Below, in pieces: positions 33,015 to 40,553 of a stretch of 64,000 bases of DNA. The DNA lies in assembly GCF_014205845.1 (NCBI RefSeq), contig NZ_JACHCR010000003.1:248001-312000 (forward strand), read 5' to 3'. The translations under genes and the position numbers were made by a program. Numbering within the stretch: position 1 is the stretch's first letter; every line of letters starts with the position of its first letter. The notes under the pieces are model-generated. The model was not told the DNA's origin. It did no database searches and worked only from the letters and a program-made list of their open reading frames with translations. Origin of the DNA: Mucilaginibacter cryoferens (GTDB lineage: Bacteria > Bacteroidota > Bacteroidia > Sphingobacteriales > Sphingobacteriaceae).

Positions 33015-34739
33015 ATGAAGCTTAAACACCTGCTGTTTTTATTATTAGCTGCCGCTACCTTTTCGGCATCGGCACAGTCTCACAAAAAGAAACACACTCA
33101 TAGTCGCCATAGAGAAGCCACCCATGCCAGCCACAGCCGGCGCGAACTTGCTTATGACCGCCCAATGCCCACGGGCCTGCCCCGCCCTAAACTGGTTATT
33201 GGCCTGGTAGTTGATCAAATGCGTTGGGATTACCTTTACCGCTACTTCGACCGTTACGAAGAGGGCGGCTTTAAACGTATGCTGGGCGAAGGCTTTACTT
33301 GCGAAAACACCAATATTGATTATATACCAACGGTAACCGCTGCCGGTCATACCTGTATCTACACCGGATCGGTGCCTGCCATACACGGCATTGCCGGTAA
33401 CGATTTTATTGTACAGGCCACAGGTAAATCTATGTATTGTACAGATGATAGTACAGTAACCGGGGTTGGCAGCACTTCAAAAGCCGGTCAAATGTCGCCA
33501 CGCAATTTGCTGGTTACTACCGTTACAGATGAGCTGAGGCTGGCTACCAATTTCCGCTCAAAGGTTATTGGTATTGCGCTTAAAGATCGTGGCGGTATTT
33601 TGCCGGCGGGCCACACGGCCAATGCAGCCTATTGGTTTGATGATGCCAGTGGCAACTGGATAAGCAGCACCTATTATATGAACTCGCTACCTGCCTGGGT
33701 TAAAAACTTCAACGATCAAAAGATCCCCGAAAAATACCTGAAACAGGATTGGAACACGCTTTACCCCGTAGCTACCTACCTACAGAGCGCACCGGATAAC
33801 AGCGCTAAATACGAGGGCAAATTCCCGGGAGCAGATGCGCCAACTATGCCGGTTAAAACATCAGAACTGTATAAAGGTCATTTAGGAATGATTCGCTCTA
33901 CCCCGTTTGGTAACTCGATGACGCTTGATATAGCTAAAGCCGCTATACAAAACGAGCAACTGGGCAAAAACACCGTTACCGACTTTTTAGCTGTGAGCCT
34001 TTCATCAACAGATTATATTGGCCATCAGTTTGGCCCCAACTCTGTAGAAATTGAAGACACCTATTTAAGGCTCGACCATGACCTGGCTACTTTTTTCACC
34101 TACCTGGATGAAACCTTGGGCAAAGGCAACTACTCGGTATTTTTAACTGCCGATCATGGTGCCGCGCATAACCCCAACTTTTTGAAAGACCACAACATAC
34201 CTGCCGGAACATGGGATGATGCCGCCGCCCAAAAAGAAATGAACGCCATGCTTAGCGACAAGTACAAAGTAGACAACCTGGTTATCAGCATGGATAACTA
34301 CCAGGTTAACCTTAACAACATCGCTATTAAAAAAGCGGGCATTAGTGCAGATGCCATAAAACTTGATTGCATCAGTTACCTCCAAAAACAACCGGCCGTT
34401 CAGTTTGCAGTTGATATGCAAAATGCAAACGCGGTAACCATCCCGGTTGATTTACGTAGCCGTATTGTAAACGGTTATAATGCCGAACACAGCGGCGTGA
34501 TACAGGTAGTATTAAAACCGGGCTATTTTTCGGGTCACGGCGCAACTGGCACTACCCATGGCACCTGGGCACCTTATGATACCCATATCCCGTTGGTATT
34601 TATGGGCTGGGGCATTAACCATGGCAGCACCACCCGCCAAACCCACATGACAGATATTGCAGCCACGGTAGCTTCCCTGCTACACATACAAGCGCCAGAC
34701 GGTTGTATAGGCAAAACAATTAACGATGCCATCCGATAG
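33015..34739 (+). CDS. Exported PafA-type alkaline phosphatase
   Basis: An exported phosphomonoesterase of 574 residues from the ATG at 33015, which starts the signal peptide MKLKHLLFLLLAAATFSASA; a TTG eight codons upstream gives no better one. A His/Lys-rich linker follows. Metal and active-site segments are LVIGLVVDQMRWDYLYRYF, YIPTVTAAGHTCIYTGS (nucleophile Thr), SLSSTDYIGHQFGPN, FLTADHGAAHNPNF and GTTHGTWAPYDTHIPLVFMG. This is the PafA arrangement of calcium- or zinc-dependent phosphatases common in Bacteroidota. Periplasmic phosphate scavenging is the likely role. Confidence 0.87.
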   Translation: MKLKHLLFLLLAAATFSASAQSHKKKHTHSRHREATHASHSRRELAYDRPMPTGLPRPKLVIGLVVDQMRWDYLYRYFDRYEEGGFKRMLGEGFTCENTNIDYIPTVTAAGHTCIYTGSVPAIHGIAGNDFIVQATGKSMYCTDDSTVTGVGSTSKAGQMSPRNLLVTTVTDELRLATNFRSKVIGIALKDRGGILPAGHTANAAYWFDDASGNWISSTYYMNSLPAWVKNFNDQKIPEKYLKQDWNTLYPVATYLQSAPDNSAKYEGKFPGADAPTMPVKTSELYKGHLGMIRSTPFGNSMTLDIAKAAIQNEQLGKNTVTDFLAVSLSSTDYIGHQFGPNSVEIEDTYLRLDHDLATFFTYLDETLGKGNYSVFLTADHGAAHNPNFLKDHNIPAGTWDDAAAQKEMNAMLSDKYKVDNLVISMDNYQVNLNNIAIKKAGISADAIKLDCISYLQKQPAVQFAVDMQNANAVTIPVDLRSRIVNGYNAEHSGVIQVVLKPGYFSGHGATGTTHGTWAPYDTHIPLVFMGWGINHGSTTRQTHMTDIAATVASLLHIQAPDGCIGKTINDAIR

Positions 34740-34811
34740 TAAGATTGATGGGGACGGGTTGCGGGGTGCCGGAGATCTGGCAACTGGCCTTTATCTTTTT
34801 TATATGAATTT

Positions 34812-34840
34812 AGAGGCGCATATTTGCGTCTCTTTTTTTT
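34812..34840 (+). terminator. Intrinsic terminator after the phosphatase gene
   Basis: AGAGGCGCA pairs with TTGCGTCTCT (one G-T pair) and is followed by eight T. It lies 72 bases after the stop. Confidence 0.85.
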
Positions 34841-34889
34841 AACAATAAGCTTACCCGCAACAGGCAGCCTGTAACTCAATCCCGATAAA

Positions 34890-35513
34890 ATGAAAAAATA
34901 TATCTCGCGGTTTCACTACCTCACACAAGATCTGCCAGATCGTACGCACATTGAACAGGCAGCAATTGCATGCGCCGCCGGTGCAAACTGGATACAATAC
35001 CGCTGTATGACCAAGCCCGATGCCGAACTGGTGACTGAAATTAACCACATAGCCTCCATTTGTGACGACTGGGGAACTACACTAATTATAGCCAATAATT
35101 ACCATTTGCTGAATAAGGTAGACGTACAAGGTGTACATATTGACGATATGGAAGCAGATTTTGCCACTATCCGTAAAGTTATAGGTGAGGATAAAACGTT
35201 AGGTGCATCAGCCACCAACCTGCCCGGCTTACTAAAAATACAAAATCTGGATGTTGTTGATTACTGCGCATTCGGCCCCTTCGCGCATACAGTTAGCCTA
35301 TCTAATGATCTACCCCTATTGGGCTACGATGGTTATCGGCTGTTGGAAAAAGAACCTCTTGAGATCCCGGTTATTGCTGTGGGCGGTGTTCAACTAACAG
35401 ATGTGGAGCAACTGGTTAAAACGGGCATTTATGGTATTGCAGTTTCTTCGGCCATTAACCTGTCTTTTGATCCGGCAGGGATGGTGAAAGAGTTTTACAG
35501 AACGCTGTATTAG
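34890..35513 (+). CDS. thiE: Thiamine phosphate synthase-like protein
   Basis: A 207-residue TIM-barrel of the ThiE/TenI family, which joins the pyrimidine and thiazole halves of thiamine. Key segments are ACAAGANWIQYRCMTKPDAE, LIIANNYHLLNKVDVQGVH, LGASATNLPGL, DYCAFGPFAHTVSL, IPVIAVGGVQLTDVEQLV and IYGIAVSSAI. The usual VQLR motif is IQYR and the GP...T region is divergent, so TenI-like activity is possible. No TPP riboswitch precedes it, unlike the uptake unit at 27 kb, and no other thi gene is adjacent. Confidence 0.72.
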   Translation: MKKYISRFHYLTQDLPDRTHIEQAAIACAAGANWIQYRCMTKPDAELVTEINHIASICDDWGTTLIIANNYHLLNKVDVQGVHIDDMEADFATIRKVIGEDKTLGASATNLPGLLKIQNLDVVDYCAFGPFAHTVSLSNDLPLLGYDGYRLLEKEPLEIPVIAVGGVQLTDVEQLVKTGIYGIAVSSAINLSFDPAGMVKEFYRTLY

Positions 35514-35765
35514 TATTAAGTTAAAAGTACTGAGTTGGAAGTCATAAGTCGGCTTTTCATCTTCTATATTTAGCATTTATGACCCGGGGCTAAAACTAAG
35601 CTTCAATTTATCGATAATACAACGCCTAACCGCTCCCTTTTCTACCGAACAAACTGAATGGGGAATTATAAAACCCTATAACACAATATTTTCGTTCATA
35701 AGATTATATTAGCCATTGAATTTGTAGATTGCATATAAATACAACCAACCTATATACCCAATTTT
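35514..35765. other. Gap with weak palindrome words
   Basis: AAGTCATAAGTC near 35549 and GCATTTATGACC near 35574 are loosely complementary, in the style of the other word-repeat gaps. The rest is AT-rich and holds no gene; the promoter of the following membrane-protein gene should lie near 35700-35760. Confidence 0.4.
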
Positions 35766-36554
35766 ATGGAAACCCTTAACAGAGTGTGGCGTTTATTCTT
35801 TGCTGTTGCTTTAGTTTCAATCGCAATTCAACAATTTATCTGCTCCGGTTTCCGTCCGGTTATTATGCCACCCGAACCTGCCTTTATTGGCCAGAGCACA
35901 TTTTGCATGTGCGTATCGGGCATTATGCTTATTCTCGTATCAGCCACCATTGTATCAGGCATCAACTCGCACATCGTAGCCGATTATCTGGGTGCATTTA
36001 TGCTCATCATTCTCGTTCTTTTCCATATACCCTACAATATAAAAACAAACCTAACTGTATTGTATATGTGGGGGGATGCCTTTAAATTGCTGGCATTTTG
36101 CGGCGGGGCTTTAATTGTAGCAACCTCCATCCCGGCACAAAAAGTGACCGGCCTTGATGCCATAATGGACAGGCTGCGACCCTTCGGACCCTATTTTTTT
36201 GCAACCACCATGATCGTTTTCGGTATCGAGCATTTTATTTACCCACAGTTTGTGGCCTTGCTGATACCAGGCTGGATACCGTTCCACGTGTTTTGGACCT
36301 ATTTTGCCGGCCTGGCTCTTATTGTGGCAGGCGCAGCTATTATGCTTAAAATAAAAGTAAAACTGGCGGCAAGTTTATTAGGCTTAGCACTGTTTCTATG
36401 GCTTATTATGCTGCATATCCCTCGTGCCCTCGATACAAAAATTGCCGATAGAGCCAACGAGTGGACCAGTGTTTTTGAGGCCTTAGGCTTTAGCGGGATA
36501 GCTTTTTTAATAGCAGGCACCTATAAACCCAAAGAAACTGAGGCAAGTCAATAA
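35766..36554 (+). CDS. DoxX-like multi-pass membrane protein
   Basis: A 262-residue protein with about eight helices arranged as two similar halves: residues 10-115 (LFFAVALVSIAIQQFICSGF, MLILVSATIVSGI, FMLIILVLFHIPYNI) and 135-255 (ATTMIVFGIEHFIYPQFVAL, WTYFAGLALIVAGAAIMLKI, LFLWLIMLHIPRAL). Each half carries an LFHIP/MLHIP motif, suggesting an internal duplication, and the pattern resembles DoxX-like proteins. Function is unknown. Confidence 0.65.
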   Translation: METLNRVWRLFFAVALVSIAIQQFICSGFRPVIMPPEPAFIGQSTFCMCVSGIMLILVSATIVSGINSHIVADYLGAFMLIILVLFHIPYNIKTNLTVLYMWGDAFKLLAFCGGALIVATSIPAQKVTGLDAIMDRLRPFGPYFFATTMIVFGIEHFIYPQFVALLIPGWIPFHVFWTYFAGLALIVAGAAIMLKIKVKLAASLLGLALFLWLIMLHIPRALDTKIADRANEWTSVFEALGFSGIAFLIAGTYKPKETEASQ

Positions 36555-36624
36555 TCCGTCAAATACATAGTTGCTGTTGAGGCACATTTGGTTTTATTGT
36601 ATATTCACGCAAAATTTTAAACGC

Positions 36625-37053
36625 ATGACGGCTTATAGCTTTTTACAACATCTCCATTCGGGTTTCAGGTATATTGTACTGGCATTAATATTGGCAGCCA
36701 TTATTGGTGGGCTTATTGGCTGGCTAGGCAAAAAGCCTTATACAAACGGCAACCGCAAGCTTAATTTGTTTGCCATGATATCGGCACACACGCAATTGCT
36801 AATTGGTATAGTGATCTATTTTGTTAGTCCGCTGGTACAGTTTAACAGCGAAACCATGAAAAACAAGGTTACCCGCTATTTTACTGTTGAGCATTGGGTT
36901 ATGATGGTAATAGCTATAGCTATTATTACTATTGGCCATAGCAAATCAAAAAAAGGAGCTACTGCCGAAGCAAAGCACAAAGCCGTTACCATCTTCTATT
37001 TCATTGCTTTAGTAATTATTTTGGCTGGTATAATACTTATCCCACGTAGCTAA
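36625..37053 (+). CDS. Small four-helix membrane protein (cytochrome b-like)
   Basis: A 142-residue membrane protein. The ATG at 36625 (MTAYSFLQHLHSGFRYIVLA) is preferred over one 18 codons upstream because it leads into the hydrophobic domain. Four helices carry His residues in FLQHLHSGFRY, MISAHTQLLIGIVIYFV and VEHWVMMVIAIAIITIGH, placed as in small heme-b or cytochrome-561-like proteins. Heme binding is inferred from these histidines only. Confidence 0.6.
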   Translation: MTAYSFLQHLHSGFRYIVLALILAAIIGGLIGWLGKKPYTNGNRKLNLFAMISAHTQLLIGIVIYFVSPLVQFNSETMKNKVTRYFTVEHWVMMVIAIAIITIGHSKSKKGATAEAKHKAVTIFYFIALVIILAGIILIPRS

Positions 37054-37086
37054 TAGGATTTAGCAACAAATAAACTTTTAAAAAAA

Positions 37087-37116
37087 TTTGATAATTCATT
37101 TTTCTTTATAAATTTG
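37087..37116 (+). promoter_or_regulatory. Promoter of the trp operon
   Basis: TTTG (37087-37090) and TAAATTTG (37109-37116) are 18 bases apart, a near-consensus Bacteroidota promoter. The start site would be at about 37122, only a few bases before the leader-peptide ATG. Confidence 0.75.
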
Positions 37117-37124
37117 TGGCCACG

Positions 37125-37202
37125 ATGATTAAAAACACAAATAAAAACAGCTGGTGGCACCAATTAAATTTGGCAGCCGGATACGTTTTTAGTCAGCGAT
37201 GA
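37125..37202 (+). CDS. trpL: Trp operon leader peptide
   Basis: A 25-residue peptide with tandem Trp codons (TGG TGG at 37152-37157): MIKNTNKNSWWHQLNLAAG and six further residues to the TGA at 37202. Ribosome stalling at the Trp codons when charged tRNA-Trp is scarce would control the attenuator at 37150-37261. The layout matches the known Bacteroid-trp leader class. Confidence 0.88.
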   Translation: MIKNTNKNSWWHQLNLAAGYVFSQR

Positions 37203-37261
37203 TCTAATCAATTGTAAACCTAAGTGGAAAACCCGGCGACCCCAATTCGCCGGGTTTTTTT
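37150..37261 (+). promoter_or_regulatory. Transcription attenuator of the trp operon
   Basis: Region 1-2: GCTG (37150) pairs with CAGC (37174), with an inner CCAA/TTGG pair, over the Trp codons. Region 2 (GGCAGCCGG, 37172-37180) can instead pair with region 3 (CCGGCGACC, 37233-37241) to form an antiterminator. Regions 3-4 make an 11-pair terminator stem (AAACCCGGCGA/TCGCCGGGTTT, 37229-37257) followed by T residues to 37261. trpE starts 26 bases later. Confidence 0.88.
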
Positions 37262-37286
37262 ATTTATACATTTTTTGAAACATAAC

Positions 37287-38696
37287 ATGAGCTCTTTTAA
37301 AATAACAACCACCCATAAAAAACTACTTGCCGATACTACAACGCCGGTAAGCATTTATCTGCGTTTGCGAGATGTATTCCCCAATTCGCTGCTGCTGGAG
37401 AGTTCTGATTATCATAGCCGCGAAAACAGCGTAAGCTATATTTGCTCCGAGCCAATTGCTGGGCTGGTACTTAACAATGGTATACTGAAAAAGCATTACC
37501 CCGATGGCAGCAACCAAACCAGCGAGGCCGGCACCTTTGAATTGATAGATGAGCTTAACCAATTCATTGGCAGTTTTGAAACAGATCCTAATCCGCTAAA
37601 ATTGATCTCGAACGGCTTGTTCGGCTATTTTACACACGAGGCGGTTGAACATTTCGAAACCATTAAACTCAAAAAGAGCGATGATACCGCCCGCCAGATC
37701 CCGGTGATGCAGTACCATATTTACCGCTACATTATCGCTATAGATCACTTTAAAAACGAGCTTTATATTTTCCACAACCAGGCCGAAGGCGGACCCACCA
37801 ACGGCGGTATCGAAAAACTGGAATATCTGATCAAAAACAAAAACTTCCCCGAGTATAGCTTCAAAAGCAGCGAGGCCGAAAAATCAAACCTCACCAACGA
37901 GGAATTTATTGCCATTGTTGAAAAAATGAAGCAGCACATTTACCGCGGCGACGTTTTTCAGATAGTACCGTCGAGGGCTTTTTCCCGTACTTTCCAGGGC
38001 GATGAATTTAATGTTTACAGGGCGCTGCGCTCCATCAACCCATCACCATATTTATTCTATTTCGATTTTGGCGACTTCCGCATCTTCGGCTCATCGCCAG
38101 AGGCACAAATCACCATTAAAAATAACGTGGCCAGTATTTTCCCTATAGCCGGCACCTTTAAACGCAGTGGCGACGACGAAAAGGATGCCGAGATTGCCCG
38201 CAACCTGGAGAACGACCCCAAGGAATCGGCCGAGCACGTTATGCTGGTAGATCTTGCCCGTAACGATCTGAGCCGCCATTGCGAACAGGTAGAAGTTAAG
38301 GCGTTTAAGGAGGTACAATACTATTCGCACCTTATTCACCTGGTATCCCATGTAAGCGGCAAATTACGCCCGGGTGTATCATCCTTTAAAATTGTGGCCG
38401 ATACTTATCCGGCAGGCACCCTAAGCGGCGCGCCAAAATACCGGGCCATGGAGATCATTGACGAAAACGAAAAAGCCAAACGCAGCTTTTACAGTGGCGC
38501 CATTGGCTTTATGGGCTTTAATGGTGAGTTTAACCACGCCATCATGATCCGCTCTTTCCTCAGCAAAAACAACACTTTACACTACCAGGCAGGGGCAGGC
38601 ATTGTAGCCGGTTCTGTTGCCGAAAGCGAGCTGAGAGAAGTGGATACCAAAATTTCGGCATTAAGAAGGGCTGTGGAGTTGGCAGAAGAATTGTAG
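37287..38696 (+). CDS. trpE: Anthranilate synthase component I
   Basis: Converts chorismate to anthranilate using ammonia from TrpG. 469 residues from the ATG at 37287 (MSSFKITTTHKKLLADTTTP), the first Met after the attenuator; an upstream frame opens inside the terminator. The tryptophan feedback site LLLESSDYHSRE is intact. The catalytic C-terminal domain shows QIVPSRAFSRTFQGDEFNVY, PSPYLFYFDFGDFRIFGSSP, AGTLSGAPKYRAMEIIDENE and AGAGIVAGSVAESELREVD. It is the first gene of the operon. Confidence 0.96.
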   Translation: MSSFKITTTHKKLLADTTTPVSIYLRLRDVFPNSLLLESSDYHSRENSVSYICSEPIAGLVLNNGILKKHYPDGSNQTSEAGTFELIDELNQFIGSFETDPNPLKLISNGLFGYFTHEAVEHFETIKLKKSDDTARQIPVMQYHIYRYIIAIDHFKNELYIFHNQAEGGPTNGGIEKLEYLIKNKNFPEYSFKSSEAEKSNLTNEEFIAIVEKMKQHIYRGDVFQIVPSRAFSRTFQGDEFNVYRALRSINPSPYLFYFDFGDFRIFGSSPEAQITIKNNVASIFPIAGTFKRSGDDEKDAEIARNLENDPKESAEHVMLVDLARNDLSRHCEQVEVKAFKEVQYYSHLIHLVSHVSGKLRPGVSSFKIVADTYPAGTLSGAPKYRAMEIIDENEKAKRSFYSGAIGFMGFNGEFNHAIMIRSFLSKNNTLHYQAGAGIVAGSVAESELREVDTKISALRRAVELAEEL

Positions 38697-38699
38697 GCG

Positions 38700-38823
38700 A
38701 AGCCCCCTAACCCCCTGAAGGGGGAACGATGGTTGGATAATTAAAAAACTGAGTAAGATATTTTTTTAAGATATATACAAATGAACGAACATACAAACTC
38801 CCCCTTCAGGGGGGCGGGGGGCC
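38700..38823. repeat. Palindromic pair spanning the trpE-trpG junction and TrpG start
   Basis: AGCCCCCTAACCCCCTGAAG (38701, then GGGGG) faces CTCCCCCTTCAGGGGGGCGG (38798-38817, continuing to 38823) across about 70 bases. The right arm lies inside the trpG reading frame, codons 7-14. Confidence 0.85.
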
Positions 38824-39398
38824 TGGGCGGCAGCATCCTGATAATAGACAATTACGATTCCTTTACCTATAACCTGGTGCATTTGGTTAATGAACTTGGC
38901 CTGCAATGCGAGGTTTGGAGGAACGATAAATTTGCCATTGAGGATGTGGATGCCTTTGATAAGATCATTCTTTCACCAGGGCCGGGAATACCTTCTGAAG
39001 CGGGCTTACTGTTGGATGTGATCAGAAAATATTCGGCAACTAAAAGCATATTTGGCGTTTGTTTAGGGCAGCAGGCTATTGCCGAAGCTTTTGGCGGTAG
39101 TTTGTATAACCTAAGTCAGCCGATGCATGGTATAGCCACGCCTATAAAGGTTACTGACAGCCGGGAGCTGCTTTTTAAAGGCCTGCCCCAAAGCTTTAAG
39201 GTTGGCCGCTACCACTCGTGGGTGGTAAGTACCAAGGATCTGCCCGACGTTTTGCACGTTACCGCTATCGACGAAGAGGATAACTCTATAATGGCGTTAT
39301 CGCACAAAGAGTATGATGTGCGCGGCGTACAGTTTCACCCCGAATCGATATTAACCGAGTACGGTAAAGAAATGATGGGTAACTGGTTGAATGGGTAA
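38781..39398 (+). CDS. trpG: Anthranilate synthase component II (glutamine amidotransferase)
   Basis: A class I glutamine amidotransferase that feeds ammonia to TrpE. 205 residues; catalytic Cys in FGVCLGQQAIAEAFGG, His and Glu in GVQFHPESIL. The normal N-terminus of TrpG, ILIIDNYDSFTYNLVHLV, begins only at residue 19. The first 18 residues (MNEHTNSPFRGAGGLGGS) include about 11 coded by the CCCCCTTCAGGGGGG repeat. No alternative ATG, GTG or TTG lies between the repeat and the conserved start, so the repeat is apparently translated. Confidence 0.93.
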   Translation: MNEHTNSPFRGAGGLGGSILIIDNYDSFTYNLVHLVNELGLQCEVWRNDKFAIEDVDAFDKIILSPGPGIPSEAGLLLDVIRKYSATKSIFGVCLGQQAIAEAFGGSLYNLSQPMHGIATPIKVTDSRELLFKGLPQSFKVGRYHSWVVSTKDLPDVLHVTAIDEEDNSIMALSHKEYDVRGVQFHPESILTEYGKEMMGNWLNG

Positions 39399-39446
39399 TT
39401 TGCGGATAATGATATCTTTGTGTTAACGCAATGAAATATAACACCC

Positions 39447-39534
39447 GTCATTGCGAGGTACGAAGGATCTATTTGCCTACTATACAGAGCGAAGAAATAT
39501 GGCGGATAATAGATTCTTCGTACCTCAGAATGAC
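39447..39534. repeat. 88-bp palindromic element (copy B)
   Basis: GTCATTGCGAGGTACGAAGG ... ATTCTTCGTACCTCAGAATG (then AC), with CTACTATACAG in the centre. It is the same element as 20012-20105. Confidence 0.85.
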
Positions 39535-39548
39535 AAGCGTTTTTTAAC

Positions 39549-39638
39549 TTGTCATGAATAGGACCGAAGCATCTGTTCGCTAACTTTCTATAGGCAATAC
39601 ATGGTGGCAAACAGATCCTTCCTTCGTCAGGATGACAA
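39549..39638. repeat. 90-bp palindromic element (copy C)
   Basis: TTGTCATGAATAGGACCGAA ... TCCTTCGTCAGGATGACAA, 14 bases after copy B in the same orientation class, with a diverged centre (CTTTCTATAGG). Both copies fill the trpG-trpC gap. Confidence 0.82.
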
Positions 39639-39667
39639 GGAATATTAGAATTTACATTAATAAACAT

Positions 39668-39693
39668 TCCCCCTTTAGGGGGCTAGGGGGCTC
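39668..39693. repeat. CCCCCTTTAGGGGG arm before trpC
   Basis: TCCCCCTTTAGGGGGCTAGG (then GGGCTC), ending two bases before the trpC ATG. It is a single arm of the family seen in the TPP riboswitch and trpG. Confidence 0.8.
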
Positions 39694-39695
39694 TC

Positions 39696-40478
39696 ATGAC
39701 AATACTTGATAAAATAGTAGCCAATAAAAAAAAGGAAGTAGCATACGCCAAAAAGCGCACCAGCTACGTTGAACTGGAAGAATCTGAATATTTCCACAGG
39801 GAAACCTATTCATTTAAAGATTTCCTGCTCGATCCTGCTCGTACGGGTATCATTGCCGAATTTAAGCGCAGATCGCCCTCTAAGGGCATCATTAACGATA
39901 AGGTGAGGGTTAGCCAGGTTACTACAGATTACGCGGCAGCGGGCGCTTCTGCCCTATCTGTTTTAACAGACCGCAACTTTTTTATGGGCCGTAAAGCCGA
40001 CCTGAAAAAAGCGCGCTCGGTAAACAGCATCCCTGTTTTACGCAAGGATTTTATGATAGATGAGTACCAGGTTATAGAGGCCAAAGCGCTGGGTGCCGAT
40101 ATAATACTGCTGATAGCCGCCATACTTACCCCTGCCGAAATAGACAAGCTGGCTACACTTGCCAAAAGCATTGGTTTAAATGTGTTGTTAGAGGTGCATA
40201 ACCTGGAGGAGTTGGAACGCAGCATTCATCCAAAGTTGGATGCCATTGGTGTAAACAATCGCAACCTGGCCGATTTTACCGTATCTGTAGAAACATCGTA
40301 CCAACTGGCCAAACATATCCCTGCCGAATTTATGAAGATCTCTGAAAGCGCCATCAGCGACCCTGAAACCATCAGGCACCTTAAACTTGCCGGCTTTAAC
40401 GGTTTTTTAATAGGCGAAACCTTCATGAAGCAAGCCGACCCCGGACAGGCTATGCGGGAGTTTGTGGCGCAACTGTAG
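39696..40478 (+). CDS. trpC: Indole-3-glycerol phosphate synthase
   Basis: Closes the indole ring of tryptophan. A 260-residue TIM barrel with ILDKIVANKKKEVAYAKKR, IIAEFKRRSPSKGIINDKV, ALSVLTDRNFFMGRKADLKK, VLRKDFMIDEYQVIEAKALG, VLLEVHNLEELE, IGVNNRNLADFTV and ISESAISDPETI, all conserved. It is third in the trp operon, but trpD (expected between trpG and trpC) is missing, and trpF, trpB and trpA do not follow. A strong terminator comes 22 bases after the stop. Confidence 0.95.
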   Translation: MTILDKIVANKKKEVAYAKKRTSYVELEESEYFHRETYSFKDFLLDPARTGIIAEFKRRSPSKGIINDKVRVSQVTTDYAAAGASALSVLTDRNFFMGRKADLKKARSVNSIPVLRKDFMIDEYQVIEAKALGADIILLIAAILTPAEIDKLATLAKSIGLNVLLEVHNLEELERSIHPKLDAIGVNNRNLADFTVSVETSYQLAKHIPAEFMKISESAISDPETIRHLKLAGFNGFLIGETFMKQADPGQAMREFVAQL

Positions 40479-40499
40479 ATTTTAAAAATTAGCACATAC

Positions 40500-40536
40500 A
40501 AAAAAGCGGGGCTTCCATTGGAAGCCCCGCTTTTTT
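40500..40536. terminator. Bidirectional terminator between trpC and the SusD gene
   Basis: AAAAAAGCGGGGCTTCC and its exact complement flank ATT: an 11-pair GC-rich stem with A6 and T6 runs, serving both converging genes. Confidence 0.93.
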
Positions 40537-40553
40537 GTATTAAATCTGGTATT

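Noticed and set aside
39335..39667. A 110-codon minus-strand frame after trpG
   Set aside because: It runs through both 90-bp palindromes and into trpG; the translation is repeat-derived.
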